A stretch of 64,000 nucleotides of DNA from Actinomycetes bacterium (GTDB taxonomy: Bacteria > Actinomycetota > Actinomycetes > Streptosporangiales > Streptosporangiaceae). This document shows positions 49,782-59,079 of the stretch, one piece after another. Positions within the stretch are counted from its first letter, which is position 1; each line of letters starts with the position of its first letter. The notes beneath the pieces were generated by a model that searched no databases, had not been told where the DNA came from, and saw only the letters and a program-made list of their open reading frames with translations. The stretch is from positions 25,902-89,901 of the forward strand of contig JAOPYO010000195.1 in NCBI GenBank assembly GCA_025964575.1, written 5' to 3'. The position numbers and the translations under genes are program-made.

Positions 49782-52700
49782 TCAGGTGGTGCCGGTGCGG
49801 AAGGCTTTCACGGCATAGCGAAGCCGGACGGTCGTCAGCAGTTCCTCCTCAGCGGGGCAGTCCAGGACCGTCCGGGCGTACATGATCAGTTGGTCATCGC
49901 TGAGGGCCTGCCCGCTCTCGGCGAGATCGCGGATCAGATCGAGCAGCTCTGCCCGTTTGTACTCGACGATCGACCGGCCCGGCCGGAGCGGCAGATCCGC
50001 CAGGGGCGGCGTCACCACGCCCGCGGGTTCGGCGGGCGTCTCGAGCGCGGACGCCATGGGCGAGCCTGATCGGACGACCGGGCCGAAGCGCGCCTCGAGC
50101 GCTTCGAACAGGGTCGCTGACGGCCGTACGGCGTCGCGAAGCCCGGCAGGCAGGCTCGCACCGGACTGCTCCGCCGAGAGCTCCGCATCGAACCCGGGCG
50201 GGAATTCCGAGGCGGGCGCGTCCGGGAGATCCACCGAGGTGGAGGCCGCCCCGGAGCCGACGACGATCACGCGTGCGGTAAGCCAGAGCAGGAACAGCGC
50301 CTCCACGGGCTCCCCGGCGCCCTCGTCCACGATCACGACGTCGAAGCAGTCCGCCCGCGGTGGAACCGTCTCGGGGACCTGCCACAGTGGCATCGCCAGC
50401 GCGGGGAGCGCGGCAACGGTCAGAGAGCCTGGGTGAGCGGTCATCCGGGACAGACACCAGCCCCAGGCCTGTTCGGCCGTGAGCCCCGCAGAGATCGCCG
50501 CCTGTCGTTCAGCCGTCTCCTGGAGCGACTCCTCGAACTGGCGCTCCAGCTCCGAACGTGGCCGTTCCCGCAGCGACACGGACGCGTACGCCCAGTTCCA
50601 CGCCTGATCCCACACCTCGAGCCGCCCCGCCCAGACGGCGTCCGCCGGCCGTTCGGCGAGCAGCGAGGCCAGCCGGGGATGGGCGGACCGGACGCGTTCC
50701 AGCAGATCCTCGCAGCGGGCCTGCACCAGTCGCTCCCCATGAGCCTCGGCCAGCGCGGCGACACACCGCGCATAGGCGGCAACGTCCCGGGCCGCGATGG
50801 CCGCGACCGCCTCGGGCAGTTCGGGAGGCCCCGGTCCCTTGCGGACCTCTAGCTCCAGACCGTCCTCGAGTGCCGCCAGCGCCGCGGTGGCCCGGGTGGC
50901 CGCCAGCCGCAGCCGTACGCCGCCCAACGCCGCCGTATAGGCCTGCCACTCGGCCGGACCGCCCAGCGCCACCCGCACGCCCGCACCGAACAGCAATCCC
51001 GCCGTCTCCTCCACGGCCGAGAGTGCCGTACGGACCTGGTTGAGCCGCCGGTAGGCCTCGGCGAACAGCGCGACCGTCGGTGCCAGCGGCAGATCGGAGG
51101 GAAAGGAGACGCCGGCGGCCCGCCATCCGCTCACCAGCTCATGGCAGGCGGCCCGGCCCTCCAGTTCGGCGATCACGATGTCGAGCAGATCGGCAGTGAC
51201 CGGCGCGGCGCCGTCCACCGAGGCCCCGGTGAGGAGGGGCTCGGCGTTCTTCTGTACGGATGGGCGCAGCGGGCCGCGGCGAAGGCCGCCACCCGACGCG
51301 AGATAGTCGCGGAGCTCCCGCGCGGGCGGCAACATGGCCAGCGTCGCGACCGGGGGAAGCGTCAGCCGGCGGTTGCCGATCACGCGCAGTGCCCGGTCCG
51401 CCGCGGCCGCGCGGACGGCGAGATCGGAGACGTGCTCCCAGGCCGAGGTGCGCCGCACCAGTCCGTCGCGCAGGGCCCGCACCGCCCAGTCCGCGGGGTC
51501 CCACTGCTCAGGATCCGCCGGCAGCCCCAGCTCGGTGAAGGCGCTCTCCACCGCTGTCGCGCACGCGTCCAGTCTCCTCAGCGTCGGCGCGTCGCTCTCC
51601 GCGAGCCGCCCGGACAGTTCCGGAGCCGAACGCCTGGCCCGGTCCAGGGCGGTCCGCTCGGTCTCGATCAGCGCCTGGACCCGCTCGACCTCCGGCAACG
51701 CAGCCGGTTCGGGAAGCAACTGGCCGGTACGGGCGGCACGTTCCGGCGTCCGGCCGGCCAGCAGCCCCAGCAGCTCGGCCGCCTCACCGGCGGTCAGCGG
51801 CGGGGTATCCGGCATCAGCTCGTCGAGCGGCAGCCATGAATATGTGCCCGCCTGCTCCGTCACCCGCCGGGTGAGCTCGGCCAGCGTGCCGGTGTAGCCG
51901 GGTGCGAGATCGTACGTCTCCAGCGCCCGCAGCGACTCGACCTGTTCGCGCAGGTCCCTTTCGATGCCCTGCATGGTGGCCAGCCGCGACTCCTGCTCGG
52001 CCAGCACCTGCCGATGCCGTTCCGGGTCGTACGCGGCGAAGCGAGCGGCCAGTGCGGACAGGCTCTGCCGGACCGTCGCGGACGTGGCACAGAGCGGTGC
52101 GACCTCGGCGGGCAGCGCCGCCGTCAGTTCCGCGGCGGCGGAGCCGGTCACCAGCACCCGCCGGCCGCGGGCGAGCAGCGCCACCAGCAGGTCGGCGATG
52201 GACTGTGGGCTGCGATCCGGCACGTAGGCGAGGTTCCGCTGGGCCCGCCCCGTGACGAAGCGGGCAAGACCGGTGGGGACGTCGGCGCCGTGGCCGGTCA
52301 GCTCGGTGAGCATCGCGTCGTAATAGTCGATCACTGCCGTGTGGTCGCGCCTGCGGAGCACGAGCGCCGGCGCCAGCCGTATCTTCGAGGTGGCGCCCAC
52401 CTGATCGTCGGTCCAGTCCTCACGGAACCCGACGGTGCCGTCCTCGAAGGCGAACGCGCACCACTTGCGGAGAACATCGGCCGCCGAGTCCTGCAGACCG
52501 TAACCCTGCCCCGACCGCACCGCGTCGCGGACCCAGTCCGTGCGCGCCGGCCGGAACCCGGCCAGGCCGTCCAGCAGTGCGCGGTCCTGGATGACGGTGG
52601 GCCGGTCGACCAGCAGCACGTCGGCCCGTTCGGTCTGCGGGTCCACGGCCACGTGTACGGGAGTGGCCAGCAGATGGTTGCGCACCCGTACGCCGTCGGC

Positions 52701-53054
52701 GGACTGCCAGGTGAGCAGGCCGACCGCGAGCACCAGCTCGTACTCGTCTCCGGCCCGGTCGGCGAGGGAGCGCAGCGTGCGATACCAACGACGCAACCCG
52801 AGCCAGTCGTCGAACTCCTCCAGCGCAGTCGGGGGGGTGATCGGGATGACCGGAACGCTGAACAGAATGTCGCCGGCGGCCGCGTCGGTCTCCACATAGA
52901 CCGCGCCGGGCAGCTCCGCCAGCCAGTGAACCTGTTCGTAGGCGGCGAGATCCCGGACCGGTTCGCGGCGCACCTGGGCCAGGTGACGGAGGTATCGGAT
53001 CAGCCGAACCGTCGTGTCGAAGGTCGGCTCGTCGTCGGCACCCGGTCGCGGCAC
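49782..53054 (-). CDS. Large SF1-helicase-like protein with degenerate ATPase motifs
   Basis: A 1090-residue cytoplasmic protein. Around residues 275-310 the sequence RNLAYVPDRSPQSIADLLVALLARGRRVLVTG aligns with the [28 protein letters not shown] region of DUF4011/UPF1-like SF1 helicases, but the P-loop reads AYVPDRSPQS, with no glycines and no Lys. Near residue 905, FDVVIVDEGAGEPVEALFLLWLTARVIVVGSG matches the Walker B/DEASQ region in altered form. A long helical, Leu/Ala/Arg-rich region lies between, and helicase domain 2 is missing at the C-terminus. ATP hydrolysis is unlikely. GTG start with GGGGGGA upstream. Role unknown. Confidence 0.8.
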   Translation of the reverse strand: MPRPGADDEPTFDTTVRLIRYLRHLAQVRREPVRDLAAYEQVHWLAELPGAVYVETDAAAGDILFSVPVIPITPPTALEEFDDWLGLRRWYRTLRSLADRAGDEYELVLAVGLLTWQSADGVRVRNHLLATPVHVAVDPQTERADVLLVDRPTVIQDRALLDGLAGFRPARTDWVRDAVRSGQGYGLQDSAADVLRKWCAFAFEDGTVGFREDWTDDQVGATSKIRLAPALVLRRRDHTAVIDYYDAMLTELTGHGADVPTGLARFVTGRAQRNLAYVPDRSPQSIADLLVALLARGRRVLVTGSAAAELTAALPAEVAPLCATSATVRQSLSALAARFAAYDPERHRQVLAEQESRLATMQGIERDLREQVESLRALETYDLAPGYTGTLAELTRRVTEQAGTYSWLPLDELMPDTPPLTAGEAAELLGLLAGRTPERAARTGQLLPEPAALPEVERVQALIETERTALDRARRSAPELSGRLAESDAPTLRRLDACATAVESAFTELGLPADPEQWDPADWAVRALRDGLVRRTSAWEHVSDLAVRAAAADRALRVIGNRRLTLPPVATLAMLPPARELRDYLASGGGLRRGPLRPSVQKNAEPLLTGASVDGAAPVTADLLDIVIAELEGRAACHELVSGWRAAGVSFPSDLPLAPTVALFAEAYRRLNQVRTALSAVEETAGLLFGAGVRVALGGPAEWQAYTAALGGVRLRLAATRATAALAALEDGLELEVRKGPGPPELPEAVAAIAARDVAAYARCVAALAEAHGERLVQARCEDLLERVRSAHPRLASLLAERPADAVWAGRLEVWDQAWNWAYASVSLRERPRSELERQFEESLQETAERQAAISAGLTAEQAWGWCLSRMTAHPGSLTVAALPALAMPLWQVPETVPPRADCFDVVIVDEGAGEPVEALFLLWLTARVIVVGSGAASTSVDLPDAPASEFPPGFDAELSAEQSGASLPAGLRDAVRPSATLFEALEARFGPVVRSGSPMASALETPAEPAGVVTPPLADLPLRPGRSIVEYKRAELLDLIRDLAESGQALSDDQLIMYARTVLDCPAEEELLTTVRLRYAVKAFRTGTT

Positions 53055-53302
53055 AGAGAATCCCCCCTCCGCCTCTATTCATCTCACGCGGCAGCCATGT
53101 GCAATAGCGAAATCCGTGTGAAACAGCGCGCAAGTTGGAGGACATACCCACGGGTAGTCATGATCAAGGGAGACGTGCGCCGGTCTGGCCGGGACCGGCC
53201 CAGCCACGCGGCGTGAATTCTGCGTTACGTGTGATTATCTTTCGCCGAGATCCACCGGGACCGGCGAGAAACTGGGAGTTCGCCCCCTATCGGGAGATGT
53301 GG

Positions 53303-53578
53303 ATGATCAGACGTTCACCGTTGTTCGGTCGCAAGACGCGGGTCACCTTCAGCATCGCAGTGGATCAGCCGCCCGGCACGGTCAGCGTCGTCGGTGACTT
53401 CAATGGCTGGGAGCCCGGCCGGCATGAGCTGGTCCGGCGGCGGAACGGCAGGCGCAGCGTCTCGGTGACGCTCACCCCCGGCGTTCACCGGTTCCGTTAC
53501 CTCGGCACCGATGGTCTCTGGTTCGACGAGGACCAAGCGGACCGCATCGACGGCGCGGGCGGCCTCCTCGAGGTCTGA
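53303..53578 (+). CDS. Small CBM48/AMPK-type glycogen-binding protein
   Basis: A 91-residue stand-alone beta-sandwich module. TRVTFSIAVDQPPGTVSVVGDFNGWEPGRHELVRRRNGRRSVSVTLTPGVHRFRYLGTDGLWFDEDQADRIDG has the VVGDFNGW sugar-binding loop and the HRFRYLVDG-like strand of CBM48 (glycogen-branching-enzyme N-domain). It should bind alpha-glucan. GGGAG gives the best spacing to ATG 53303; 53297 is an alternative. It is divergent from the helicase-like gene, with a 248-bp gap (53055-53302) that holds nothing else clear. No signal peptide. Confidence 0.85.
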   Translation: MIRRSPLFGRKTRVTFSIAVDQPPGTVSVVGDFNGWEPGRHELVRRRNGRRSVSVTLTPGVHRFRYLGTDGLWFDEDQADRIDGAGGLLEV

Positions 53579-53581
53579 CCT

Positions 53582-53628
53582 CTTCGTGATCATGCAATGG
53601 TCCGCTAGACCATTGCATGGTCACGAAG
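53582..53628. repeat. Dispersed palindromic repeat, copy 3
   Basis: CTTCGTGATCATGCAATGGTC pairs with GACCATTGCATGGTCACGAAG over 21 positions with one G-T wobble and a 5-nt loop. It lies 3 bp after the CBM48 stop, between convergent genes. The rest of 53629-53804 shows no feature I can name. Confidence 0.85.
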
Positions 53629-53804
53629 TGGGTGCTCGTGCTCCGCGCGCTTCGGGCCTGCAGCCACCGGCTGACGAACATGAAGGGGCCGATGACATCG
53701 GGGGAGACCTGGCGTTGGGGAGCAATCATGGTGGCCAGAACCTACCAATGATCACATGTCAGGTCGTAACGGGACTCGGCTCCCGGAGGTCACTCGGTGC
53801 TGGG

Positions 53805-56800
53805 TCAGCCGCCGGGGCGGACCAGCGGGAACGCGATGGTCTCCCGGATGGTCTTGCCGGTGAGGGTGATGAGGAGGCGGTCGATGCCCATGCCCATGCC
53901 GCCCGCGGGGGGCATGGCGTATTCGAGGGCGCGCAGGAAGTCCTCATCCAGTTCCATGGCCTCGGCGTCGCCGCCGGCGGCCAGCAGGGACTGCTCGGTG
54001 AGGCGCTGGCGTTGCAGGATGGGGTCGATCAGCTCGGAGTAAGCGGTGCCGAGTTCCAGACCGAACACGACGAGGTCCCACTTCTCGGCCAGTCGCGGGT
54101 CTTTTCGGTGTGGACGGGTCAGCGGTGAGGTCTCGGCCGGATAATCCCGGACGAACGTCGGGAACATCAGCGTGCTCTCGACCAGGTCCTCGAAGAGCTC
54201 TTGGACGAGCCTGCCCTGCCCCCACTCCGGATCGAACTTCAGCCCGGTCCTGGCGGCGTGCTTCTGCACGATCGGCAGCGGGGTGTCAGGAGTGACGGTC
54301 TCGCCGAGGGCCTGGGACACCGAGCCGTAGACGGTGATCTCGTTCCACGGCTGCGCGAAGTCGTATTCCACGCCGTCGCGGACGACGACCGTTGTGCCCA
54401 GCGCGGCCTCGGCGGCGTCCACCACCAGGGAGCGGGTCAGCGCGGCCATCGTGTCGTAGTTGCCGTAGGGCTCGTAGGCCTCCAGCATCGTGAACTCTGG
54501 GTTGTGGCGCGGGGACACACCTTCGTTGCGGAAGTTGCGGTTGAGCTCGAAGACCTTGCCGACCCCGCCGACCAGCAGCCGCTTGAGATACAGCTCGGGC
54601 GCGATCCGCAGGTACATCTCCATGTTGTACGCGTTGATCTTGGTGGTGAAGGGCCGGGCCGTCGCGCCGCCGTGGATCGGCTGCAGCATCGGCGTCTCGA
54701 CCTCGAGGTAGCCGCGCCCCCGAAGGTTCTCACGGACCGAGGCCACCGCGTTACTGCGCGCCCGGATCATCCGCCGGGAATCGTCGTTGACGATCAGGTC
54801 GACGTACCGCTGCCGGACCCGGGTCTCGTCCGACATTCCGCTGCGCGTGTTGGGCAGCGGCCGCAGGCACTTGGAGGTCAGCGTCCACGACGTTGCCAGA
54901 ACCGACAGCTCACCGGTTCTGGACGTGATCACCTCACCGACCATCCCGACCTGGTCGCCCAGGTCGATGAGCGACTTCCAGGCTCGCAGTGCGTCCTCGC
55001 CGACCTGGTCGGCGGCCAGCATGATCTGCAGCTCGCCGGTCTCGTCCCGCAGCTGTACGAAACAGAGCCGGCCGTGCTCGCGGGCCAGCACCACCCGGCC
55101 CGCGACCCGAACCGTGGTCCCGGTGTGGGTGTCGGGCGCCAGATCACCGAAACGCTCCCGGATGTCCTGGGCGTAGTCGGTGCGGTCGAAGCCGATCGGA
55201 TAGGGCTCGATGCCCGCCGCCCGCAGATCATCCAGCTTGTCGTGCCGCACCCGCTCCTGCTCGGACAGCCGTCGCTGCGGAGTCCTGGCCGCGTCCACCG
55301 TCTCTTCCATCGCCTCGATGTCCGCGATGAGCTGTGACGACGGGGCGGCCATGGCGGCCAGCTTGGGCTTCTCGAGCGTGGGCAGGTAGCCCTCGGCGCG
55401 GGCGGCGGCCAGCGCGATCCGGATCACGTCACGGGACTGGGCGAAGCAGACGAAGCGCGGCAGCCAGATCGGTTGGTACTTGGCGTTGGCCAGATAGAGC
55501 GACTCGAGCTGCCAGAACTTCGACGCGAGCGACAAGAAGCTGTACGCCAGCCGCAGGATCGGGCCCGCGCCGATCTGCGAGCCCCGCTCGAACACCGAGC
55601 GCAGCACCGCGAAGTTCAACGACAGCCGGGTGACTCCGACCAGGGCGGCGTTCTCGGCCAGCTTGGCGACCATGAACTCGTTCAGGCCGTTCTCCGCTGT
55701 CCGGTCCCTCCGCATCAGATCCAGCGAAAGGCCGGTCCGGCCCCACGGCACGAAACTCAACAGCCCCCGCAGGGCACCCGAAGCGTCGAATGCCTCAACC
55801 ATCACGCACCGGCCGTCCGCCGGGTCACCCAGCCGGCTCAGCGCCATTGAGAAGCCGCGCTCGGTCGCGCCGTCCCGCCACCGGTCGGCGTGCGCGATCA
55901 GGTCGGCCATCTCCTCCGGCGGGATCTGGCTGTGCCGCCGGACTCGCACGGTGTAGCCGGCACGGTCGATCCGCCGTACGGCCTGGCGCACCTGCCGCAT
56001 CTCCCGGCCGTCCAGGTTGAACTCGCTCAGTTCCAGGATGGCCTCGTCGCCCAGTTCCAGGGCGTCCATGCCATGCCGTCTGTAGGCCGTCGCGCCGCGT
56101 TCCCCGACGCTCATCACCCCGGGGATCCAGGCGTGGGCGTAGCACTCGGCCAGCCAGGCCTCGATCGCGCCGTCCCAGGCCTCCGGATCGCCGAGCGGGT
56201 CACCGCTGGCCAGGCAGACCGACCCGTCCACCCGGTACGCGATCGCGGCCCTGCCGTTCGGCGCCACGATGACGTCCTTGTCCCGGCGCAGCGCGAAATA
56301 GCCCAGAGAGTCGTTCTCGCCGTACTCCGCCAGTAGCGCGCGGGCCGGAAGTTCCTCCTCCGGGGTCAGCACCGCCTCGCCACGAGCGGGACGGAACAGT
56401 GCCCACACGGTCACGAGCAGGAGCACGCTGCCCATCAAGCCCAGGCTGAAGTCCACCCACGTCGGCACCGAGACGTCGATCGGCTTGCCCTTTATCCCGG
56501 CGCCGACCAGGGTCTGCAGCGCCACATAGGTCGGGTGCGTCCAGAAGTCGCCCTTCGGATTGGTGTCGCCGATGGTGACGATGACGGTGCCGATGATCCC
56601 GTTGATGAGGAGCAGGCCGGTGAAGACCAGCAGCGCCAGCCGGCGGTTGGCCCGGTCGGGCAGCGTGGAGAACTCGCCGCGGCCGACGATCAGCAGCACC
56701 AGCGCGGAGCCGTAACCGATGAACGCGATCCATTCACCCGTGCCGCCGAACTGCGTGACTCCGACCATGGTGACGAGCGTGTAGAAGCCGAAGAGCATGA

Positions 56801-57065
56801 CCAGGATGCGCCATGCGGCCTTCTTACGCCGTCGTACGCCCATGGAGAGGAGCACGAGGAACAGACCGTAAGGCAGACTGGGGGACGAACCGAGGTAGTT
56901 GATCCAGTGCAGCAGCCAGACGCCCTCGATCTCTTCGATGATCTCCGAGGACATCCAGGTGAGAATTGACACGATCCCGGACAGCCGGACATACCAAAAA
57001 AAGATGGTCGGCACGGCCTTGATCAGGCGCTGCCATGCGTCAGACAGTCCGCGCTGTGTCTTCAT
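53805..57065 (-). CDS. lysX: Bifunctional lysylphosphatidylglycerol synthase / lysyl-tRNA ligase LysX
   Basis: Makes Lys-tRNA and transfers lysine to phosphatidylglycerol, lowering surface charge and sensitivity to cationic peptides. The 1086-residue fusion has about seven N-terminal membrane segments, an MprF-type transferase domain ([45 protein letters not shown], about residues 250-590), an OB fold ([33 protein letters not shown]) and a class II LysRS core with motif 2 ([18 protein letters not shown]) and motif 3 ([29 protein letters not shown]). It is divergent from the first kinase gene; the 161-bp gap contains the palindrome CCTCCCGGGAGG. Confidence 0.95.
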   Translation of the reverse strand: MKTQRGLSDAWQRLIKAVPTIFFWYVRLSGIVSILTWMSSEIIEEIEGVWLLHWINYLGSSPSLPYGLFLVLLSMGVRRRKKAAWRILVMLFGFYTLVTMVGVTQFGGTGEWIAFIGYGSALVLLIVGRGEFSTLPDRANRRLALLVFTGLLLINGIIGTVIVTIGDTNPKGDFWTHPTYVALQTLVGAGIKGKPIDVSVPTWVDFSLGLMGSVLLLVTVWALFRPARGEAVLTPEEELPARALLAEYGENDSLGYFALRRDKDVIVAPNGRAAIAYRVDGSVCLASGDPLGDPEAWDGAIEAWLAECYAHAWIPGVMSVGERGATAYRRHGMDALELGDEAILELSEFNLDGREMRQVRQAVRRIDRAGYTVRVRRHSQIPPEEMADLIAHADRWRDGATERGFSMALSRLGDPADGRCVMVEAFDASGALRGLLSFVPWGRTGLSLDLMRRDRTAENGLNEFMVAKLAENAALVGVTRLSLNFAVLRSVFERGSQIGAGPILRLAYSFLSLASKFWQLESLYLANAKYQPIWLPRFVCFAQSRDVIRIALAAARAEGYLPTLEKPKLAAMAAPSSQLIADIEAMEETVDAARTPQRRLSEQERVRHDKLDDLRAAGIEPYPIGFDRTDYAQDIRERFGDLAPDTHTGTTVRVAGRVVLAREHGRLCFVQLRDETGELQIMLAADQVGEDALRAWKSLIDLGDQVGMVGEVITSRTGELSVLATSWTLTSKCLRPLPNTRSGMSDETRVRQRYVDLIVNDDSRRMIRARSNAVASVRENLRGRGYLEVETPMLQPIHGGATARPFTTKINAYNMEMYLRIAPELYLKRLLVGGVGKVFELNRNFRNEGVSPRHNPEFTMLEAYEPYGNYDTMAALTRSLVVDAAEAALGTTVVVRDGVEYDFAQPWNEITVYGSVSQALGETVTPDTPLPIVQKHAARTGLKFDPEWGQGRLVQELFEDLVESTLMFPTFVRDYPAETSPLTRPHRKDPRLAEKWDLVVFGLELGTAYSELIDPILQRQRLTEQSLLAAGGDAEAMELDEDFLRALEYAMPPAGGMGMGIDRLLITLTGKTIRETIAFPLVRPGG

Positions 57066-57226
57066 CCTGCCCCCGAATCGACTCTAGTCCTTCCCCATTT
57101 GTACCGACTCTCACGACCAGGGCGCGTCGATCGAGAGGATGACCTCCCGGGAGGGGTACTGGGGTAGTGGCCTGAAGCCCGTAGGCTACGTTCAAGGTTG
57201 CACGCAATGTCGAGACGGTCATAAAT

Positions 57227-58996
57227 ATGCCAAATGAGTCGACTCCGGGCGATCCCACGCCCGGCCCCGAGGTAACGCGTGACGATGGGGGTCGACTGCT
57301 CGCCCGACGATATCGGCTGGGCGCTCAGGTGGGCCGGGGCGGTATGGGCACGGTCTGGCAAGCCTATGACGAGGTCCTCGGTCGTGACGTCGCCGTCAAA
57401 GAGGTCATTTTTCCGTACGGACTGACCGACGACGAGCGGGACACCCAGTACAAACGCACTTTCCGTGAGGCTCGCACGGCCGCCAGGCTGGGACATCCCG
57501 GAGTGGTGACGGTCTACGACGTGGTCGAGGAGGACGGCCGCCCGTGGATCATCATGGAGCTGATCCGGGCCCGTTCGCTGGACCAGGTGATCAAAAAAGA
57601 CGGACCGCTGCACTGGCGCCGTGCCGCCGACGTCGGCCGGCAGATGCTCGGAGCCCTGCACGCCGCGCACGAGGCCGGAGTCCTGCACCGGGACGTGAAG
57701 CCCAGCAACGTGCTGCTGGCCCCGGGTGATCGGGCGGTGCTCACCGACTTCGGCATCGCCACCTCGGTGGGCGACACCACCCTCACGACCACCGGACTGG
57801 TGATGGGCTCGCCCGCCTACATCGCGCCGGAGCGGGCCCGTGGCCGCCCCACCGGTCCCGCCTCGGACCTCTGGTCGCTGGGCGTGGCGATCTATGCGAT
57901 GGTCGATGGGAAGTCGCCGTTCGAGCGGGTCGAGCCGATGGCCTCGCTGGTTGCGATCATCTCGGACGACCCTGCGTGGACGGCGTCCGCCGGCCCGTTG
58001 TGGCCGGTGATCGAAGGACTCCTCCACAAGGACCCCGACCAGCGGATGACGGCGCACCAGGCCGGGCTGGTGCTGGACGACATCGTCCGCCGCGATTCGG
58101 TCGAGGACAAGGGCACCCTGCGGATTCCGGTGTCCCCTCAGCCCAAGCAGAGCATCCCTCCGGAAGCCGGCGAGTTCGATCCCTCGCAGGAGCAACCGAC
58201 CTCGGTGGAAAATCGTCCCACCCGGCTGAAGAAGCTCTCCGCCAAGAGGCAGCTCCGTGCGGAGGAACGACCTGTCGCCATGGCGGAGCAGGCTCCGCTC
58301 ACCAGTGCCAGCCCCGTCAGCGAGCGCACGGCCCCCGCGGTGGACCCGTCAGGTCCGCCCGGCCGCACGCGGTTGCTGTGGGCGGCCGCGGTGCTGGTCG
58401 CCGTGCTCGGGCTCGGCTGGGCCGTCTACGCGCTCTCATCGGGTGACCACAAGACCACTGCCAAACCGCCCGGGAAACCGACGACGGGCGCGACCGCGAG
58501 CGTCACCCCCTCGCCGACGCCGACGCCGACCACTGTCCCGGCCGGGTTCAAGATCTACAAGGGCGACGGCTTCACCACCGCGGTCCCTGCCGACTGGGAT
58601 GGACCCAAGAAGTGGGACAGCCCGGGGGAGTTCTTCTTCAACGGCTCCGATAGGAGCACCCGGCTCATCTTCCGGAAGCTGGCCGACACCACCGACAGCG
58701 CCCTGGACGTCATGAAGAGCAGGCAGGGCGAGGCGCTGGCCGGAAAGGGCGGCTACACACCCCCCGTGATAGGCCCGGCGACCGGACCCGGCGCGGACCC
58801 CACCGGGACCGGGACCAAGGCCGCAGACCTGGTGTACGAGTGGAGATCCGACAGCGGCAAGAAGCACATACTCGAACGCACCGTGGTGATGAACGGTCAC
58901 GCGTACGCCATCACGTTGCAACTCTCCGCCGACTCCTGGCAATCGGACCTCCAGCATCTGGCACCGGTCTTGTCGAACTTCACCCCCACCCCCTGA
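57227..58996 (+). CDS. Receptor-like Ser/Thr protein kinase, array member 1
   Basis: Membrane Ser/Thr kinase of 589 residues. Kinase domain (about 20-290): glycine loop GRGGMGTVW, VAVKEV Lys, HRDVKPSN, DFGIA and GSPAYIAPERARG are all present. A Pro/Lys-rich linker, one membrane span (LLWAAAVLVAVLGLGWAVYALSSG) and a roughly 140-residue extracellular domain follow (FKIYKGDGFTTAVPADWDGPKKW ... NFTPTP). The outer domain is not PASTA; its VPxxW start and C-terminal helix recall PsbP/Mog1-type folds, which is a guess. First of four tandem kinases; nearly identical catalytic core to member 2. Confidence 0.93.
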   Translation: MPNESTPGDPTPGPEVTRDDGGRLLARRYRLGAQVGRGGMGTVWQAYDEVLGRDVAVKEVIFPYGLTDDERDTQYKRTFREARTAARLGHPGVVTVYDVVEEDGRPWIIMELIRARSLDQVIKKDGPLHWRRAADVGRQMLGALHAAHEAGVLHRDVKPSNVLLAPGDRAVLTDFGIATSVGDTTLTTTGLVMGSPAYIAPERARGRPTGPASDLWSLGVAIYAMVDGKSPFERVEPMASLVAIISDDPAWTASAGPLWPVIEGLLHKDPDQRMTAHQAGLVLDDIVRRDSVEDKGTLRIPVSPQPKQSIPPEAGEFDPSQEQPTSVENRPTRLKKLSAKRQLRAEERPVAMAEQAPLTSASPVSERTAPAVDPSGPPGRTRLLWAAAVLVAVLGLGWAVYALSSGDHKTTAKPPGKPTTGATASVTPSPTPTPTTVPAGFKIYKGDGFTTAVPADWDGPKKWDSPGEFFFNGSDRSTRLIFRKLADTTDSALDVMKSRQGEALAGKGGYTPPVIGPATGPGADPTGTGTKAADLVYEWRSDSGKKHILERTVVMNGHAYAITLQLSADSWQSDLQHLAPVLSNFTPTP

Positions 58997-59003
58997 CCCA
59001 CTC

Positions 59004-59044
59004 CGTGATCATGTAATCGTTCGACGATGAGTTGCATGATCACG
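59004..59044. repeat. Dispersed palindromic repeat, copy 4
   Basis: CGTGATCATGTAA pairs with TTGCATGATCACG (one G-T wobble) around a 15-nt loop. It lies 7 bp after the first kinase stop, between two co-directional kinase genes. Confidence 0.85.
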
Positions 59045-59079
59045 CTGTGCGAGGGGATCTGTCCGGTGTGTAATGCGAG

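Noticed and set aside
57196-57225. TTGCAC-N16-CATAAA as promoter of kinase 1
   Set aside because: The -10 would end 1 nt before the ATG, placing transcription start inside the gene.
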